NCBI GenBank assembly: GCA_020137815.1
Contig: CM035351.1
Location: forward strand, 6,655,397-6,719,396
DNA: 64,000 nt
Reading direction: 5' to 3'
From: Hormiphora californensis
Taxonomy: Eukaryota > Ctenophora > Tentaculata > Cydippida > Pleurobrachiidae
A program made the translations under genes and the position numbers. Positions 60,121-64,000 of this stretch are shown piece by piece. The notes beneath the pieces are model-generated. The model had not been told where the DNA came from and searched no databases. It was given only the letters and a program-made list of their open reading frames with translations. The stretch's first letter is position 1. The number at the start of each line of letters is the position of its first letter.

Positions 60121-63100
60121 TGTCCGGGTATCAAGCAGCTATCGAGCAAAGTGGTGTTGCCCGAGGATCGCAAAGCAAGCTGACACTGACAGAGCAGAAT
60201 AGAGTTGATGGGGAGGACGTGGAGAGAGAGAGAAGTGTCAGTGCTAGATAGAGAGACTTGTTTAATCAAACAACTGCAGTATACCACTAATGCTCTTCGA
60301 AAAGCTTTGCATGGGGCATGCTATATAATATATCACTCGGACCCAATCATTTGGATAGCGTACAGATATAGGCTAACACCGACTAGGACAAATATCAGCT
60401 AACAGGCTGAGGATTATCAAGGCTAGAAAAACCACATATATTTCACCATCTAGTCGCGGCTAAGTTGTTCACGAATCCAAAAAAAATTTTTTAAACATCC
60501 CTTTTGTTAAATTTTAAATTTTTTTCTTAATGCACATGATGACTTATTATCTCTCTTTTCTCTCCTCCCCCAACTGCATCAGATCTCACTATTTTTGTGG
60601 CTGCAAGTAAACGGGGCCTTCAGGGTTCTTTCCTTAAAAAATCCACCCCAACTTTTTTGGGGGCCCTTTTACATGCGTGATAGGAATCGGCCCCCCTCAA
60701 ACGCATTTCACCGGTGGTTCAGGTTTTTAACCATTCCAAGACAAATTTTGGGGGGGAAACTCGGAGGAAGTGATATACTAAAGTAACCGAAGTGTCAGTA
60801 TAATACACTAGGGAGCAAGCTCGCAAGCACAACGGTGCCATTCACTTGAGAACCGGAGAAACAAAGGACCCGGGGAAAAAAGACAAAGGGAGAGGAATAG
60901 AGGGAGAGGAAAAATCGAACTACCCCCGTCGCAAAAATTGATTTTAAAAGAACAAGAGATGAAAAGTAACACCGCCAAAGGCAGTGAATGCAGTGAGCCG
61001 TGATAAATTTTATGGCCCGATCTTTGGGCTTAAACCCCGGCCAAAATTTCACGGGGAGGGGCAGCAAACGGTAAAAATCCGGCTTAATTTTCCAGAAGCC
61101 AAAGGGGGGAAAATACCCCTCTAATAAGGGGCCGGGTGCACCCTTCACAAAAGATTGGGGAATTGTCATTTCCAATTGGTCCAAATTTTATTTTCAGCGG
61201 GACCCCTTTTAATACTTTTTCTTTGATATATGTAAAAAAAATCAAAACCCCTAGCAATTGATGAAAAAAACTAAAAAAGGTTCAATCATGACTAGAACGG
61301 ATGTGTTTTAATTTATATTGTGATCAATGACTTTAAAAGTCTTGAAGAACTTCTTAAGTGGTAAAAAGCAGCGAACGGTTTTGAAATTTAAAAATTGGGG
61401 GAAAGGAAAAATTTAAAAACAATTTGTTTTTTGGTAAGGGTTTGCGGCCCTTATCAACAATCATTTTGCTTTTTTAAAAACGGAATTTTGGAATCAACAA
61501 AACAGCTTGCATGGCGATTGCCTCGTATAATACTAGCTCTTGCTATACCGACAGCGGAGGGTGTTTTTATATTTCGCACCAAATTTTTTTCAATTTTATA
61601 AAAGTTCTAAATCGGGGCAGCTTGGGGTCTTATATGCCATATCCCCGCCCGGGATAGAGTCCCCCTTACCAAAATAGATCAGGAAAAACAACTGTCTACT
61701 GAACAACCTTGCTAATCACATACCTCTCTTCCCTCTTTTCACCTCAATAGTTTAGCCAGCTTTCTTGTTCTTTGAATTTGAAAAAAACCCTTTCCCCCTT
61801 TGAAAGCGTGCCCAGTCTCGGGGGAGTCGGGCTTTGGGGGTGGTCGTGGGTAATCTCAGGAGGGGGACAACTATGGGGTATTTCCCCGGGGGGAGAAAAC
61901 GGCTAATGGGCAGGATTTCGGGGGTCACCCAGGATCATGAACCCCACCCCTCGTGGAGGGGGTCGTTAACAATGGAATTGCAGGCGGAGGAGGGACTTAT
62001 CCCAGGGAGACCACCCCGACCCAATCCAATCACCGGTGGCCCCGGGACCGGGTTTTTTCCCGGGGGTCCATCCCCCTCTATCCATCTAGTTATAAAAACC
62101 CCTTTTGGGGTTCTCCTTTCTTGGTTTTTTCTCGCGATATAGCTTTTTAACCCCTCCTCGACATCTCCCATTTTTTGGGCTGCTTTCCCCGGGGGATGTT
62201 TGCTCCGGGAAGATGGCTCGTTATTGGAAACTGCGGGAAGAGAGAGGGTGATAAAGTAGATAAACTGCGGAGAGAGAAGGGTCGGGGACGCCGATAAACG
62301 TGAAACGTTTGGGGACTGAAAAAAACCTCGGATAACAAAAGTGACCATCTCGCTGTTATCTCATTTCATGCTGACAACTATACTTACGTTGCGAGGTGTA
62401 GTCCTCTGCCAGGTATGTTAGGGCAGTCTCACTGAACCTTCTCCCTCTGTTCCGTGCCCCTGCCGTCTTCCCCCCATGGGGGCAACCCCTTCTTAGTTTG
62501 CCCTTTCCGAATAGGGGAGGGTTGTCACAGGGAATTTTCGGTTTTAGTTAGGTGGGGGAGATGAAAATTTTAATTTAAAAAAGCCCCGGGAAAACCGGCC
62601 ACCCATTTTTTTCACGGATGGTAAATAGTTGGTTAGGTTTTACATTAAAATAAAAAACCAAAGCTGGAGATTACCTATTCTAGGAAGACGTGGGGAGAAG
62701 ATGTAGCGATGAACGGAAAAAAATGACACAAAACAGTAAATTACAATACTACTCAGAGCAGTCATAACAAAATCACAGTACGGAATTGGGAAATTAAGCG
62801 GGATCAGGAGAGAGAGGGAGAGATCAGGGGCCCTAGAATATTGTTACTAATTCTGTAATATTTCGTAATACCTGATCTTTTTTTTGGGTTTTAAAGGGGG
62901 TTGAAATGGGGCCTTAAATTTTTCTTTGAATCCCAAATAATATATCAAAGTATGGTACTTTGGGGAGAGATTGTTCAGAAGGGTGGCTTTGGTTTCCCTA
63001 ATTCCTTTTTTCCCCCTAACAATTTGTTCCTAAAATTTGCTTCTACCTTTACAACATTTTAATTCAAAACCCTTTAAAATTTAAGGGTCAAACCCGTAAA

Positions 63101-64000
63101 AAAGGAAAAAAAAAAAAATGCTAAAAATTGTGCTGGGTAAATTTGCTAGAGATTATGCAGTAGATTTTTGCTAGTAATTTGTGTGAAATTGTGTTGGTGA
63201 AATTGTGTAAGTGAAGTCCTAGTTGTGTTGTAAACTTACGCTCGAAGATGAACCTCCGTCTCCTCAAGTATGTTGTCATGGACGGACTCGAATCTTAGGA
63301 AGACCTCTTTGTCATCATCATTGGTTTCCCGGGTCAAACTCATCAGAAAAAAAAAAGGGGGGGGGTCACTTGGGAGAAAAGAGACAGAAAAAATTGAAAA
63401 AGAAAGGGTGAGAATAGAAAAGGGGGTTTTAAAGACCCCAATTCGAAAAGGGGATATACAGAAAACTTTTATGGAACGAAAGCCATTTTAGTCCCCCAAA
63501 ATGTAGATACCGGTCATAATGACAGGTACTGGTATAAAGGACACACAATGTCGTCATACAACTTAAAGCCCCAATTCTATTAAAAACTTTCTACTACATA
63601 GTTTTGGGGAGAAGGGGGTTAGTGTTCTGTCTGCACGTTTCTGACCATTCCCCTAATATTACCTTTTAGATTTAAATTACTCAGAGAAATGGTAGCCGCT
63701 GCCGATGGCGGGCCAAAAAACGGGGCATCCCTTGGGGATTTTTACCCCATTTAAAAAATATTTCTATGGTATGGGGAACAAAAAAAAAAAAAAAAGTGAC
63801 AAAAGATTATAAAACATAAAGACACGGTGCTGGTGGAGTAGAAACGAATTTCAATTTCTCTGATAGATTGAATATCTCCATTTTTGGGCAACTAAAAGGA
63901 TGGCTTTATATTATAAGTTATAAACATTATCCACTTTCAAGCTCCTATTGGGGAAAGCGGGTAAAACCCATCAAGCACCCCCCTTTTTTTTTCTCTCTTT
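60121..64000. other. Homopolymer-rich terminal region, no gene supported
   Basis: Long runs of single bases (for example 63104-63118, 63350-63365, 63780-63795) and erratic composition suggest weakly corrected sequence near a contig end. No frame shows a recognisable motif. Confidence 0.45.

Overview
This window looks like nuclear DNA of an animal, probably a non-bilaterian or other marine invertebrate; I cannot name the species. The evidence is several spliced genes with GT-AG introns (mostly 60-700 bp), a Shaker-type voltage-gated potassium channel, a class A GPCR, a secreted protease carrying C-type lectin and sushi domains, a Ty3/Gypsy LTR retrotransposon, and dense (CT)n/(GA)n/(CA)n microsatellites. 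All exon joins are my own readings of splice signals and reading phase; no transcript was available.

Layout. 1-10,949 is essentially gene-free: microsatellites, two copies of a 1.3 kb foldback element bounded by TTAA, and further hairpin-rich repeats. 10,950-16,274 (+) is a 15-exon gene for a papain-family (C1A) cysteine protease fused to a C-type lectin domain, sushi repeats and a cysteine-rich tail. Only 38 bp after its stop codon begins a 13.6 kb Ty3/Gypsy element (16,313-29,926, minus orientation) with near-identical 375/376-bp LTRs and a TCGT target duplication. It encodes gag with three zinc knuckles, a pol ORF, and an integrase ORF. A second cysteine-protease-like segment lies between RNase H and integrase. 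30,067-37,358 (-) is a 16-exon proline-rich, acidic gene ending in EF-hand-like motifs. One of its introns holds a tandem duplication, and one duplicate carries a palindromic insertion with a 9-bp target duplication. 37,721-39,095 is a TIR element with TA target duplication. 39,986-41,201 (-) is a GPCR. 42,715-45,874 (-) is a type I membrane protein with a cysteine-rich ectodomain, and one of its introns contains a 104-bp near-perfect palindrome. 50,395-54,752 (+) is the Kv channel. 55,282-55,812 (-) is a small basic protein of unknown function.

From about 56,200 to the end I see no convincing gene: a degenerate minisatellite (about 56,930-58,000), a GC-rich low-complexity block (58,240-59,600) and homopolymer-rich sequence that resembles unpolished assembly. 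Apparent frame breaks in the EF-hand gene, and possibly in pol, may also be assembly indels.

The genes do not form a pathway. The strongest themes are (1) an unusual protease-lectin-sushi architecture, (2) a young retrotransposon with a candidate -1 frameshift site and an extra protease-like module, and (3) at least six distinct foldback or palindromic element types, one with its empty site preserved nearby.
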